In this document: piece by piece, positions 15,953-24,431 of the stretch | How the letters are laid out: each line of letters begins with the position of its first letter | Position numbering within the stretch: position 1 is the stretch's first letter | NCBI GenBank assembly: GCA_949745795.1 | Contig: CATKAZ010000116.1 | Span: 1-32,987 of the forward strand | Length of the DNA stretch: 32,987 nt | DNA from: an uncultured Oscillospiraceae bacterium | GTDB lineage: Bacteria > Bacillota > Clostridia > Oscillospirales > Ruminococcaceae | Direction of reading: 5' to 3' | The notes under the pieces: generated by a model | Databases searched by the model: none | Told to the model about the DNA's origin: nothing | What the model saw: the letters and a program-made list of their open reading frames with translations, nothing else | Position numbers and translations under genes: made by a program

Positions 15953-17251
15953 ATGAACGCTCATTTTATCAGCTTCGGCTGTAAGGTAAATCAATATGAA
16001 ACTGAAAGCATTAAAGAAATTTTTATGTCGGAAAATTACAATATAACCGATATTCCCGATAACGCCGATGTAATCGTAATCAATTCCTGCACTGTAACCT
16101 CCTCCGGAGACAGTAAAACGCTCCATTCTTTAAAGCATATACGAAAACTAAACCCTAATGCTGTCATAGTACTTACCGGATGCCTTCCTCAGGCATCTCC
16201 TAATATTGCGGACAATCTTCCGGAAGCGGATATAGTAACCGGAACAAAAAACAGAAATAAAATTCCGGAGCTTGTTAAACATTACATTGAAAAAAGAAAC
16301 CAGATTGTTCAAATTTCAAAATACGGCAAATGCGACGATTTTGAAAATATTAAATGCAGCGAATTTAAAAATAAAACAAGAGCATTTGTTAAAATTCAGG
16401 ACGGCTGCAATCAGTTTTGCAGCTACTGTATTATTCCTTACGCAAGAGGAAGATGCCGTTCAAAACCAATTGAAACTTTAAAAAAAGAAATTAAAGAACT
16501 TGCCGCAAACGGTCATAAGGAAATTGTTCTTGTCGGAATAAATCTTGCATTTTACGGAAAAGAATTCGGTCTCCGCCTAGCAGACGCAATTGAAGTATGC
16601 TGTAATATAAAAGGCGTAGAACGCGTAAGACTCGGCTCCCTTGAACCTGAAGTCATTACAGACAGCGATCTTGAACGACTTTCAAAGCTTCCGCAGTTTT
16701 GTCCTCACTTTCATTTATCTCTGCAAAGCGGCTGTGACAAAACTCTGAAAAATATGAACCGTCATTACAATTGTAAACAGTATTATGACCTGGTGTGCAG
16801 AATAAGAAAATATTTTGACAATGCATCGTTTACAACCGATATTATGGTTGGATTCCCTGACGAAACCGATGAGGATTTTAAAGATTCCTTAAAATTTGCG
16901 GAAAAAGTCGGATTTTCAAAAATACATGTTTTCCCATATTCTGTAAGACCGGGTACAAAAGCTGCGGAAATGAAAAATCAAATTCCGGAAAATATCAAAG
17001 CTCAAAGAGCTAAAGTAATGAAATCAGCCGCATCACAGCTTACGGAAAAATTTATGAAAACACAAATCGGAATGACTGTTCCGGTACTATTTGAACGTGA
17101 AAGCACTCCCGAATATCACCAAGGATTTACACCAAATTACACATTAATAAAAATTCCGGCAAAAAATTCAGAAAAAAGTTTGCGCAGAATGATTTTTTAT
17201 GTTAAAATAGTAGAAAGTAAAAAAGACTGTTGTATAGGTGAATTGGTTTAA
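15953..17251 (+). CDS. mtaB: tRNA t6A37 methylthiotransferase MtaB
   Basis: A 432-residue radical-SAM enzyme that converts N6-threonylcarbamoyladenosine to its 2-methylthio form at position 37 of ANN-decoding tRNAs. The N-terminal UPF0004 domain has the three cluster cysteines Cys10 (FGCKVNQYE), Cys46 (NSCTVTS) and Cys77 (TGCLPQ). The radical-SAM triad is CNQFCSYC (Cys152, Cys156, Cys159), followed by IIPYARGRCRS. The sequence pattern NSCTVTSSGD and GCKVNQYE points to MtaB, not to MiaB or RimO. The C-terminal TRAM-like part is short. It has its own promoter and an AAAGG site before the ATG. Confidence 0.93.
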   Translation: MNAHFISFGCKVNQYETESIKEIFMSENYNITDIPDNADVIVINSCTVTSSGDSKTLHSLKHIRKLNPNAVIVLTGCLPQASPNIADNLPEADIVTGTKNRNKIPELVKHYIEKRNQIVQISKYGKCDDFENIKCSEFKNKTRAFVKIQDGCNQFCSYCIIPYARGRCRSKPIETLKKEIKELAANGHKEIVLVGINLAFYGKEFGLRLADAIEVCCNIKGVERVRLGSLEPEVITDSDLERLSKLPQFCPHFHLSLQSGCDKTLKNMNRHYNCKQYYDLVCRIRKYFDNASFTTDIMVGFPDETDEDFKDSLKFAEKVGFSKIHVFPYSVRPGTKAAEMKNQIPENIKAQRAKVMKSAASQLTEKFMKTQIGMTVPVLFERESTPEYHQGFTPNYTLIKIPAKNSEKSLRRMIFYVKIVESKKDCCIGELV

Positions 17252-17279
17252 TACTTTATTTAAATCTATCAGCAGACTG

Positions 17280-17308
17280 AAACGGTATTTTCCGCAAGTA
17301 TACCGTTT
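17280..17308 (+). terminator. Stem-loop between mtaB and purL
   Basis: AAACGGTAT (17280-17288) and ATACCGTTT (17300-17308) form a perfect 9-bp stem with an 11-nt loop, 28 nt after the mtaB stop. It is followed by AAATATATATAATA, not a T-run, so it may be a weak terminator or a leader element that overlaps the purL promoter region (a TATAAT-like box follows at about 17315). Confidence 0.4.
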
Positions 17309-17351
17309 AAATATATATAATACACTTTAATTGCGGAGAATGGAGCATAAT

Positions 17352-20300
17352 ATGTCTGTATTCCGAATTTATGTTGAAAAGAAACCTGAATATGCTGTTG
17401 AAGCAAAATCTGTTTTAAACGATATTCAGACAGCTCTTCGTCTGAATATTTCAGGTATCAGAATTTTAAATCGTTATGATGCTGACAGACTCAGCCGTGA
17501 AGACTTTGAAATGTCTGTAAACACTGTATTTTCAGAGCCTTCTGTAGACATTACTTATTCCGAACTGCCTGTTCTTATAAATAATGAAAGAATATTTGCA
17601 GTAGAATTTCTGCCGGGACAGTTTGACCAGCGTGCGGACAGCTGTGAGCAGTGCATACAGATTCTTACTCAAAAAGAACGCTGCCGTGTGAAAAACGCAA
17701 AAATATATATTATTGAGGGAAATCTGACCGATGAAGAATTCATCAGACTTAAATCATATCTCATCAATCCCGTTGAGAGCCGTGAAGCTTCGCTGAATAT
17801 TGTAAAAACACTTGATACAGATTATGAAATTCCCGAAAAGGTCGAAGTTTTGGAAAACTTTATCAGGCTTAACGATAAGGGACTGAACGCATTTATAAAG
17901 GAATTCGGTTTGGCAATGGATTTTGACGATATCAAATTCTGTCAGTCATATTTCAAAGATACTGAAAAGCGTGATCCTACAATTACGGAAATCAGAATGA
18001 TCGATACCTACTGGTCTGATCACTGCCGTCATACAACCTTCTCTACAAACATTGAAAACGTAGACATCGAAACTCCTTATATAAAGGAAACCTATGATGA
18101 ATACCTTGAAATCCGTTCCGAACTCGGAAGAGAAGAAAAGCCTGTAACACTTATGGACATGGCTACTCTTGCCGTTAAAAAGCTTAAAGCTGACGGTAAG
18201 CTAAATGATCTTGACGAAAGCGAAGAAATCAATGCATGCTCGGTTAAAATAAAGGTAAATACGGAAAACGGTGAAGAAGACTGGATTTTAATGTTTAAAA
18301 ACGAAACCCATAATCACCCTACGGAAATCGAACCTTTCGGCGGCGCTGCCACATGTTTAGGCGGAGCAATCCGTGATCCGCTGTCCGGACGTTCTTATGT
18401 ATATCAGGCAATGAGAGTAACAGGCGCTGCAAATCCTCTTGTACCTGTTGAAGATACGATTTCCGGCAAACTTCCTCAGAGAAAAATCACTCTGGGCGCA
18501 GCAAACGGCTACAGCTCATACGGCAATCAGATCGGTCTTGCTACAGGACATGTATCTGAAATATATCACCCGGGATATGTTGCAAAAAGACTTGAAATCG
18601 GCGCTGTTGTTGGTGCTGCTCCTGCTGAAAATATCAGACGTGAAGCTCCCGCCCCCGGAGATGTTGTGGTACTTCTGGGCGGTAAAACTGGCCGTGACGG
18701 CTGCGGCGGAGCTACAGGATCTTCAAAGTCACATACTCTTGAATCCCTTGAGCACTGCGGTGCCGAAGTTCAAAAGGGTAATCCTCCGGAAGAAAGAAAA
18801 CTACAGAGACTTTTCAGAAATCCCGACGTTACAAAAATGATAAAACGCTGTAATGATTTCGGCGCAGGCGGTGTTTCCGTTGCAATAGGCGAGCTGACGG
18901 ACGGTCTTGTTATCAACCTCAATGCCGTTCCTAAAAAATATGAGGGACTTGACGGTACTGAAATTGCCATCAGTGAATCTCAGGAAAGAATGGCTGTCGT
19001 AATCTCTAAAGACGATGTTGAAAGATTCTTAAATGAAGCCCATAAGGAAAATCTTGAAGCTACTGTCGTTGCAGACGTTATGGAAGAACCAAGATTAAAA
19101 ATGAACTGGAACGGTGTTACAATAGTTGACCTTTCAAGAGAATTTTTAAACTCCAACGGTGCTCCTAAATATACTGATATAAAAATCAAAAAGCCTGACA
19201 CCAAAGTTCTTAATACTTATACGGACAACCCTGAGGGCTGGGACGCTCTTATGGCTAATCTTAACGTTTGCTCGCAAAAGGGTTTGGTTGAAAAGTTTGA
19301 CTCTACCATCGGAGCTTCAACGGTTCTTATGCCTTTCGGCGGAAAATATCAGCTAACGCCAACTCAGGCTATGGCTGCTAAAATCCCTGTACTCAAAGGT
19401 CAGACTGATACTTGCTCGATAATGGGCTGGGGTTATAATCCGTTTATCAGTGAAAAAAGTCCGTACCACGGCGCAGTGCTTGCTGTTGTTGAATCAATTG
19501 CCAAGGTCGTTGCGGCAGGCGGTAAGTATGAACACTGCTGGCTGACGTTCCAGGAATATTTTGAAAGAACTCAAAACAATCCGGAACGCTGGGGAAAGCC
19601 TATGGCAGCGCTTCTCGGTGCATTCAAAGCTCAGCTGGAAATGGGCTGCGGAGCTATCGGCGGCAAGGATTCAATGTCAGGCACATTTGAAAATATAGAC
19701 GTTCCTCCTACTCTGGTTTCCTTTGCAGTTTCAACTGCTTCAAGCAGAAAAATCGTTTCACCTGAATTTAAGGATACTGACAGTACGGTAATTATAATCA
19801 GACCGGATTATGACGAAAACAGTCTTCCGGTATTTGAAAGCGTAAAGAACTGTTTTGCTTATGTTGAAAGCATGATTGAAAACGGCAGAGCAAAAGCAGT
19901 TTGGACTGTTTCAGGAGGCGGTGTTGCCGAGGGTATTGCTAAAATGTGTTTCGGTAACAGAATCGGTTTCGCATTTGAAAACAGACTTTCCGAAGAAGAA
20001 CTGTTCCAGCCTCAATACGGCTCATTTATTATTGAAATTAACGGTGACGCCTTGGAAAATGAAGTTGTTCTCGGTAAAACCAAGCAGGAATACAACATCT
20101 TTACTAAAAACTATATTCTTTCCCTTGATTCACTCCAAAAAACCTGGGAAAACAAGCTTGAACCTGTATTCCCATGCAGAATAAAAACTACCCTTTCCGC
20201 AGTTGAAGCTTACGAGTTCAATGCTTCTAAACGTGCATTCCCATCTATTAAAGCAGCTGTGCCTAAGGTATTTATTCCGGTATTCCCCGGCACAAACTGT

Positions 20301-21056
20301 GAATACGATACCGCAAGAGCCTTTGAACGTGCAGGAGCCGAAGCACAGATAATGGTAGTTAAAAACCTCAGCGCTTCTGATATCGAACAATCAGTTGACG
20401 AAGCGGTAAAAATCATTAAGCAATCGCAGATAATTATGATTCCGGGCGGATTCAGCGGCGGTGACGAGCCTGACGGCAGCGGAAAGTTCATTACTGCATT
20501 TTTCAGAAATCCTAAGGTTAAGGATGCCGTACACGAACTGCTCAAGAAAAGAGACGGTCTTATGCTGGGTATCTGCAACGGATTCCAGGCGCTTATCAAA
20601 CTGGGTCTTGTGCCTTACGGCGAAATTACCGATATGACTAACGAATCCCCTACCCTTACTTTTAATACCATTGCAAGACATCAGTCTATGATGGTAAATA
20701 CAAGAATTGCATCTAACAAATCTCCATGGCTTGCAAACAGCAATGTAGGCGATATTCACGCTATTCCGATTTCACACGGCGAAGGACGATTTGTAGCTCC
20801 TCAATCTTTGATAGTACAGCTTGCAAACAACGGTCAAATTGCTACACAATATGTTGACCTGAACGGAAAACCTTCAATGGATATCAGATTTAATCCTAAT
20901 ACTTCTATGGAAGCTATTGAGGGAATTACCTCTCCGGACGGACGTGTACTCGGAAAAATGGGTCACAGCGAACGTATCGGATTCGATGTATGCAAAAATG
21001 TTGCTGGTATCAAGGATCAGGGAATCTTTGAAAACGGTGTAAGATATTTTAAATAA
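17352..21056 (+). CDS. purL: Phosphoribosylformylglycinamidine synthase, single-chain fused form
   Basis: A 1234-residue cytoplasmic enzyme of purine synthesis that converts FGAR, glutamine and ATP to FGAM. It fuses the parts that many Firmicutes encode as purS, purL and purQ: an N-terminal PurS-like region (about 1-150), two AIRS-type synthetase halves (SDHCRHTTFSTN near 222-233; ETHNHPTEIEPFGGAATC downstream), and a class I glutamine amidotransferase from about 970 (FIPVFPGTNCEYDTARAF) with Cys1075 in LGICNGFQA and His1142 in SHGEGRF. The start at 17352 (MSVFRIYVEKK) is preferred because GGAG lies 6 nt upstream; in-frame TTG 17331 and ATG 17340 have poor or too-close sites. No other pur gene is adjacent. 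A terminator follows. Confidence 0.96.
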   Translation: MSVFRIYVEKKPEYAVEAKSVLNDIQTALRLNISGIRILNRYDADRLSREDFEMSVNTVFSEPSVDITYSELPVLINNERIFAVEFLPGQFDQRADSCEQCIQILTQKERCRVKNAKIYIIEGNLTDEEFIRLKSYLINPVESREASLNIVKTLDTDYEIPEKVEVLENFIRLNDKGLNAFIKEFGLAMDFDDIKFCQSYFKDTEKRDPTITEIRMIDTYWSDHCRHTTFSTNIENVDIETPYIKETYDEYLEIRSELGREEKPVTLMDMATLAVKKLKADGKLNDLDESEEINACSVKIKVNTENGEEDWILMFKNETHNHPTEIEPFGGAATCLGGAIRDPLSGRSYVYQAMRVTGAANPLVPVEDTISGKLPQRKITLGAANGYSSYGNQIGLATGHVSEIYHPGYVAKRLEIGAVVGAAPAENIRREAPAPGDVVVLLGGKTGRDGCGGATGSSKSHTLESLEHCGAEVQKGNPPEERKLQRLFRNPDVTKMIKRCNDFGAGGVSVAIGELTDGLVINLNAVPKKYEGLDGTEIAISESQERMAVVISKDDVERFLNEAHKENLEATVVADVMEEPRLKMNWNGVTIVDLSREFLNSNGAPKYTDIKIKKPDTKVLNTYTDNPEGWDALMANLNVCSQKGLVEKFDSTIGASTVLMPFGGKYQLTPTQAMAAKIPVLKGQTDTCSIMGWGYNPFISEKSPYHGAVLAVVESIAKVVAAGGKYEHCWLTFQEYFERTQNNPERWGKPMAALLGAFKAQLEMGCGAIGGKDSMSGTFENIDVPPTLVSFAVSTASSRKIVSPEFKDTDSTVIIIRPDYDENSLPVFESVKNCFAYVESMIENGRAKAVWTVSGGGVAEGIAKMCFGNRIGFAFENRLSEEELFQPQYGSFIIEINGDALENEVVLGKTKQEYNIFTKNYILSLDSLQKTWENKLEPVFPCRIKTTLSAVEAYEFNASKRAFPSIKAAVPKVFIPVFPGTNCEYDTARAFERAGAEAQIMVVKNLSASDIEQSVDEAVKIIKQSQIIMIPGGFSGGDEPDGSGKFITAFFRNPKVKDAVHELLKKRDGLMLGICNGFQALIKLGLVPYGEITDMTNESPTLTFNTIARHQSMMVNTRIASNKSPWLANSNVGDIHAIPISHGEGRFVAPQSLIVQLANNGQIATQYVDLNGKPSMDIRFNPNTSMEAIEGITSPDGRVLGKMGHSERIGFDVCKNVAGIKDQGIFENGVRYFK

Positions 21057-21065
21057 TAAAAATTT

Positions 21066-21096
21066 ACGGCTGTACACTTTTGTTACAGCCGTTTTT
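21066..21096. terminator. Bidirectional terminator between purL and the kinase gene
   Basis: ACGGCTGTA (21066-21074) pairs with TACAGCCGT (21084-21092) around a 9-nt loop; TTTTT follows on the plus strand, and AAATTTTTATT follows on the minus strand. It serves convergent purL and the minus-strand kinase gene ending at 21150. Confidence 0.9.
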
Positions 21097-21149
21097 ATTA
21101 AAGTTTATGTTATAAATAGGAGTTAAAAATGATTCTTTGTAAAAATATT

Positions 21150-22067
21150 TTACCCTATAAACTCACGAATCAAAGAATCTGACGGAACTTCCTTTTCGCT
21201 GATCGGAAGTAATATATTGAAAAAATCCATAATATCATTATAATAATGATTACCGTAAAAATTCTGTTTCGCTTGAAATAATTCTTTTTGCAGCAAGCTC
21301 TTATAAACCGAAACTTCATAAGACATAAATGTATCAATCAGAAAATCTGCACGGTGTTTAAACGGATAAATATATTTATCTTCCCCCTCCGTTACGCTTT
21401 CATAATAATCAAATACAGATTTCAAACTCCTTCCTCTGAACAGACTATCTCTGCAAAGACGTCTCATAAGCCGTATTATTCGAGGATGAAGAATCTTGTT
21501 GTCACGGTCTTTCAGTCTTGTACGCACGCTTATATAAACACAGACCGCAAAATTGTTCTCACCGGTCACAAGAGGATTAAGTGCATGAATCCCTTCCATA
21601 ATGACTACTGTTTCGGGCTGTCTTTTAAATGATACATAACCGCTGCGCGACTGAGATTTAAAGTCAAATACCGGCATCATAAATTCTTCTCCCTTATTCA
21701 TAAGAAACAGATGCTCCTGAAGTAATTTTAAATCTGTACACAACGGGGATTCCAAATCTATGTTACCGTTTTTATCCTTAGGCATATCCGGAGAAGTATT
21801 TGAACGAAAATAATTGTCCAGTGAAATAACATTACTTTTACAATGATAATTCTTATTTAAAATTTCGGACATTTCATTAGCAGTCGAAGTCTTTCCCGAA
21901 CCTGAGGGACCGGAAATCAATACAACAGGATGTATATCACGCTTCTGATAAATTTTACAGCACATATTATTTAATTGATTATAATAATTTTCTTCCGAAT
22001 TATTTATAACTTCCCGAGGATTTTCAGTTATAGCTTTATTAAGATGATCTATGTTAACGTATTTCAT
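21150..22067 (-). CDS. Uridine kinase-like nucleoside kinase
   Basis: A 305-residue cytoplasmic P-loop kinase. The Walker A motif is SGPSGSGKTS (52-61); SLDNYFR follows as in uridine kinases/phosphoribulokinases (UDK: D-x-Y/F), then DFESPLC-like DLESPLCTDLKLL, PVFDFKSQSRSG, and the strand VVIMEGIHALNPLV. RDNKILHPRIIRLMRRLCRD matches the lid/arginine region. An N-terminal extension of about 45 residues precedes the kinase core. The likely reaction is ATP-dependent phosphorylation of uridine/cytidine, but the exact substrate cannot be read from sequence. It has a good promoter and AAAGG before the start, and shares a divergent intergenic region with the arylacetate operon. Confidence 0.85.
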   Translation of the reverse strand: MKYVNIDHLNKAITENPREVINNSEENYYNQLNNMCCKIYQKRDIHPVVLISGPSGSGKTSTANEMSEILNKNYHCKSNVISLDNYFRSNTSPDMPKDKNGNIDLESPLCTDLKLLQEHLFLMNKGEEFMMPVFDFKSQSRSGYVSFKRQPETVVIMEGIHALNPLVTGENNFAVCVYISVRTRLKDRDNKILHPRIIRLMRRLCRDSLFRGRSLKSVFDYYESVTEGEDKYIYPFKHRADFLIDTFMSYEVSVYKSLLQKELFQAKQNFYGNHYYNDIMDFFNILLPISEKEVPSDSLIREFIG

Positions 22068-22101
22068 AGCCTAAACCTTTCAGTAAATTAAATACATTTC
22101 T

Positions 22102-22130
22102 ATTATACTATATTCCAAAATTTTTATCAA
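22102..22130 (-). promoter_or_regulatory. Promoter of the nucleoside kinase gene
   Basis: TTGATA (22125-22130), 17-nt spacer, TATAAT (22102-22107) on the minus strand, about 35 nt before the start codon. Confidence 0.8.
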
Positions 22131-22230
22131 TGCTCTTTATGATAAAAATCAGCCATTATATTTATAGATTATGCACAAAATATAGACTTCAAATTACAAA
22201 GAATTACACAAATATATATAGATAAGTTAT

Positions 22231-22266
22231 AAAAGTATGTACTTTTGTCAAAAAAAATGATATAAT
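22231..22266 (+). promoter_or_regulatory. Extended -10 promoter with adjacent palindromic operator, arylacetate operon
   Basis: TGATATAAT at 22258-22266 is an extended -10 box (TGn before a perfect TATAAT) about 36 nt before the first paaK start. A good -35 is missing at the normal distance. In its place lies AAAAGTA-TG-TACTTTT (22231-22246), a palindrome with perfect 7-base arms, centred near -35. That position fits a repressor or activator site; the cognate regulator is not in the window. Confidence 0.55.
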
Positions 22267-22301
22267 GAGTTTTTAAGAATAATTCGGAAAGGAAGTATAA
22301 A

Positions 22302-23597
22302 ATGTTTTTTCAAAAAGATGCTGAAACAATGCCAAGAAAGCAAATTGAAGAAATACAGCTTGAAAGACTGAAATGGCTGGTAGACTATTGCTTGAAAAAT
22401 ATACCATTTTATCATGACAGACTTGAAAAGGCAGGAATTACTGCGGAAAAAATAAAAACTTTGGATGATATACAATACATACCATACACAACAAAAGATG
22501 ACATACGTGATAATTATCCATTTGGATTATTCGGACAGCCAATCAACAAAATTGTAAGAATCCATGCTTCAAGCGGAACTACAGGCAAACCGACAGTAGT
22601 CGGCTACACAAAAAACGATCTTGATAACTGGAGCGACTGTATGGCAAGACTTTGCATGGCGGCAGGCGCAACTGATGAAGATATAGTTCAGATTGCCTTT
22701 GGCTACGGGCTTTTTACAGGCGCTTTGGGGCTTCATTACGGACTTGAAAAAATCGGAGCAACAGTTGTTCCTACATCAAGCGGCAATACCGAAAAACAAA
22801 TTATGCTTATGCAGGATTTTCAAACTACCGCACTGGTTGCTACTCCTTCATATGCACAGTTTATCGGTGAAACGGCAAAAGAAATGGGCGTAATAGACAA
22901 GCTGAATCTAAAGCTTGGTTTGTTCGGTTCAGAAGGCTGTACGGAAGAAATGAGAAGTCAGGTGGAAAAAACTCTCGGACTGTTCGCTACAGATAATTAC
23001 GGCATGAGCGAGCTAATGGGTCCCGGCGTTTCAGGTGAATGTCATTTAAGATGCGGAATGCATATTAACGAAGATCATTTCATTGCCGAAGTTATTGATC
23101 CGGCAACACTTGAAGTTCTGCCCAAAGGTTCACAGGGAGAATTGGTAGTAACCACTATCACCAAGGAAGGCATTCCTATGCTGAGATATCGTACAAAGGA
23201 TATTACTAAAATTGACTATGAACCGTGCAAATGCGGCAGAACTTTTGCTAGAATGGCCAAAATTATGGGAAGAACCGATGACATGCTGAAAATAAGAGGC
23301 GTAAATGTTTTTCCTTCCCAGATTGAAAGCGTACTTATGGGCTTTGATCAGATTGCTCCCCATTATCAGCTGGTAATAACAAGGGAAAATTTCTCTGACC
23401 GTCTTGAAGTCAAGGTTGAACTCGCTGACGGCTCTCTCCTCGAAAATTATGCAGGACTAGAGCAGCTGCGTAATTCAATTCACCATAACCTTAAAACTGT
23501 TCTCGGAATCGATACAAAGGTTTCGCTGGTTGAACATAAGTCACTGGAAAGATTTCAGGGCAAGGCCAAAAGAATAGTTGATTTGAGAAACCAATAA
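22302..23597 (+). CDS. paaK: Phenylacetate-CoA ligase family protein (first copy)
   Basis: A 431-residue cytoplasmic AMP-forming ligase that should activate phenylacetate or a related arylacetate to its CoA thioester. The AMP-binding motif is HASSGTTGKPTVVGYT (88-103), followed by GYGLFTGALGLHYG, TDNYGMSELMGPG, and RYRTKDIT; the C-terminal GRTDDMLKIRGVNVFPSQIE is characteristic of PaaK. Length fits the family. First gene of the operon; GGAAAGGAAG precedes the ATG and its stop overlaps the next ATG. A second, clearly homologous copy lies downstream at 26771. In the operon with iorAB it may work with the oxidoreductase in either direction. Confidence 0.92.
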   Translation: MFFQKDAETMPRKQIEEIQLERLKWLVDYCLKNIPFYHDRLEKAGITAEKIKTLDDIQYIPYTTKDDIRDNYPFGLFGQPINKIVRIHASSGTTGKPTVVGYTKNDLDNWSDCMARLCMAAGATDEDIVQIAFGYGLFTGALGLHYGLEKIGATVVPTSSGNTEKQIMLMQDFQTTALVATPSYAQFIGETAKEMGVIDKLNLKLGLFGSEGCTEEMRSQVEKTLGLFATDNYGMSELMGPGVSGECHLRCGMHINEDHFIAEVIDPATLEVLPKGSQGELVVTTITKEGIPMLRYRTKDITKIDYEPCKCGRTFARMAKIMGRTDDMLKIRGVNVFPSQIESVLMGFDQIAPHYQLVITRENFSDRLEVKVELADGSLLENYAGLEQLRNSIHHNLKTVLGIDTKVSLVEHKSLERFQGKAKRIVDLRNQ

Positions 23598-24427
23598 TGA
23601 GAGAACTCCTTATTACCGATTTGGATGGAACATTACTTAATTCAAAAGGAATACTATCCGACATTACCGCTCAAATTATAAACCGATTTATTTCAGCAGG
23701 CGGAACGTTTACATTTGCTACAGCTCGCACTGCCTCATCGGCTGTAAAAATTACCGAAAAAATAAACATAAATACTCCATGTGTTCTTATGAACGGCGTC
23801 AGCATATATGATATACAAAAGAAAAAATATATCAAAAATGAGTATATAAACAAGAGCGCTGCTGTAGCTGCGGCTGAAGTTTTTAAACAGTTTAATATTA
23901 AACCATTTATGTACAAAATTAAAAACGATCGGCTTTTTGCACTGTATACAGGTTTTGAAAATAAACAAATGTATGAATTTTTTCTTCTAAGACGAAACAA
24001 ATATGACAAGCCCTTTATAAAATGTTCTGATTTTGCATGTGAAGCTGATGAATTTGTCGTTTATTTTACAACTTTGGGAGAATATGAAAGTCTTGCACCG
24101 GTAAAAACTCTCCTTGATAAAATCAATGATATCAGCTGTGCGTTTTACAGGGACGTTTATAATAAAGGACTATGGTTTCTGGAAGTTTTCTCAAACCGTG
24201 CATCAAAATCAAATGGAGTAAATTTTTTAAAGAAATACGGCAAATTTGATTTTGTTACATGCTTTGGAGATAATCTAAATGATCTTCCTATGTTCCGCAT
24301 ATGCGATAAACGTATAGCGGTGGGAAATGCAAAGGAAGAAGTAAAATCTGCTGCCGATGAAGTTATTGAATGTAATGATACTGATTCGGTAGCTTTCTGG
24401 ATAAAGAAAAATTATGAAAGGATTTGA
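23597..24427 (+). CDS. Cof-type HAD-superfamily phosphatase
   Basis: A 276-residue cytoplasmic HAD-IIB hydrolase. Motif I is DLDGTLLNS (Asp8, Asp10), motif II ATART near residue 41, motif III the Lys in SKSNGV, and motif IV CFGDNLNDLPMF. These proteins dephosphorylate sugar phosphates, nucleotides or cofactors such as FMN/PLP; the substrate is not predictable here. Its ATG shares a base with the preceding stop (TAATG) and the next gene begins 4 nt after it, so it is firmly inside the arylacetate operon, though its role there is unclear. Confidence 0.9.
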   Translation: MRELLITDLDGTLLNSKGILSDITAQIINRFISAGGTFTFATARTASSAVKITEKININTPCVLMNGVSIYDIQKKKYIKNEYINKSAAVAAAEVFKQFNIKPFMYKIKNDRLFALYTGFENKQMYEFFLLRRNKYDKPFIKCSDFACEADEFVVYFTTLGEYESLAPVKTLLDKINDISCAFYRDVYNKGLWFLEVFSNRASKSNGVNFLKKYGKFDFVTCFGDNLNDLPMFRICDKRIAVGNAKEEVKSAADEVIECNDTDSVAFWIKKNYERI

Positions 24428-24431
24428 ATAA

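Noticed and set aside
15914..16126. 70-codon minus-strand frame over the mtaB start
   Set aside because: Antisense to the conserved UPF0004 N-terminus of MtaB and without a ribosome binding site or domain.
18439..18840. 133-codon plus-strand frame inside purL in another frame
   Set aside because: Internal to a highly conserved enzyme gene with no frame disruption; shadow frame.
22141..22300. Possible riboswitch or T-box leader upstream of the arylacetate operon
   Set aside because: No T-box core, specifier stem or terminator/antiterminator pair; the sequence is AT-rich and the only clear structure is the 16-base palindrome.
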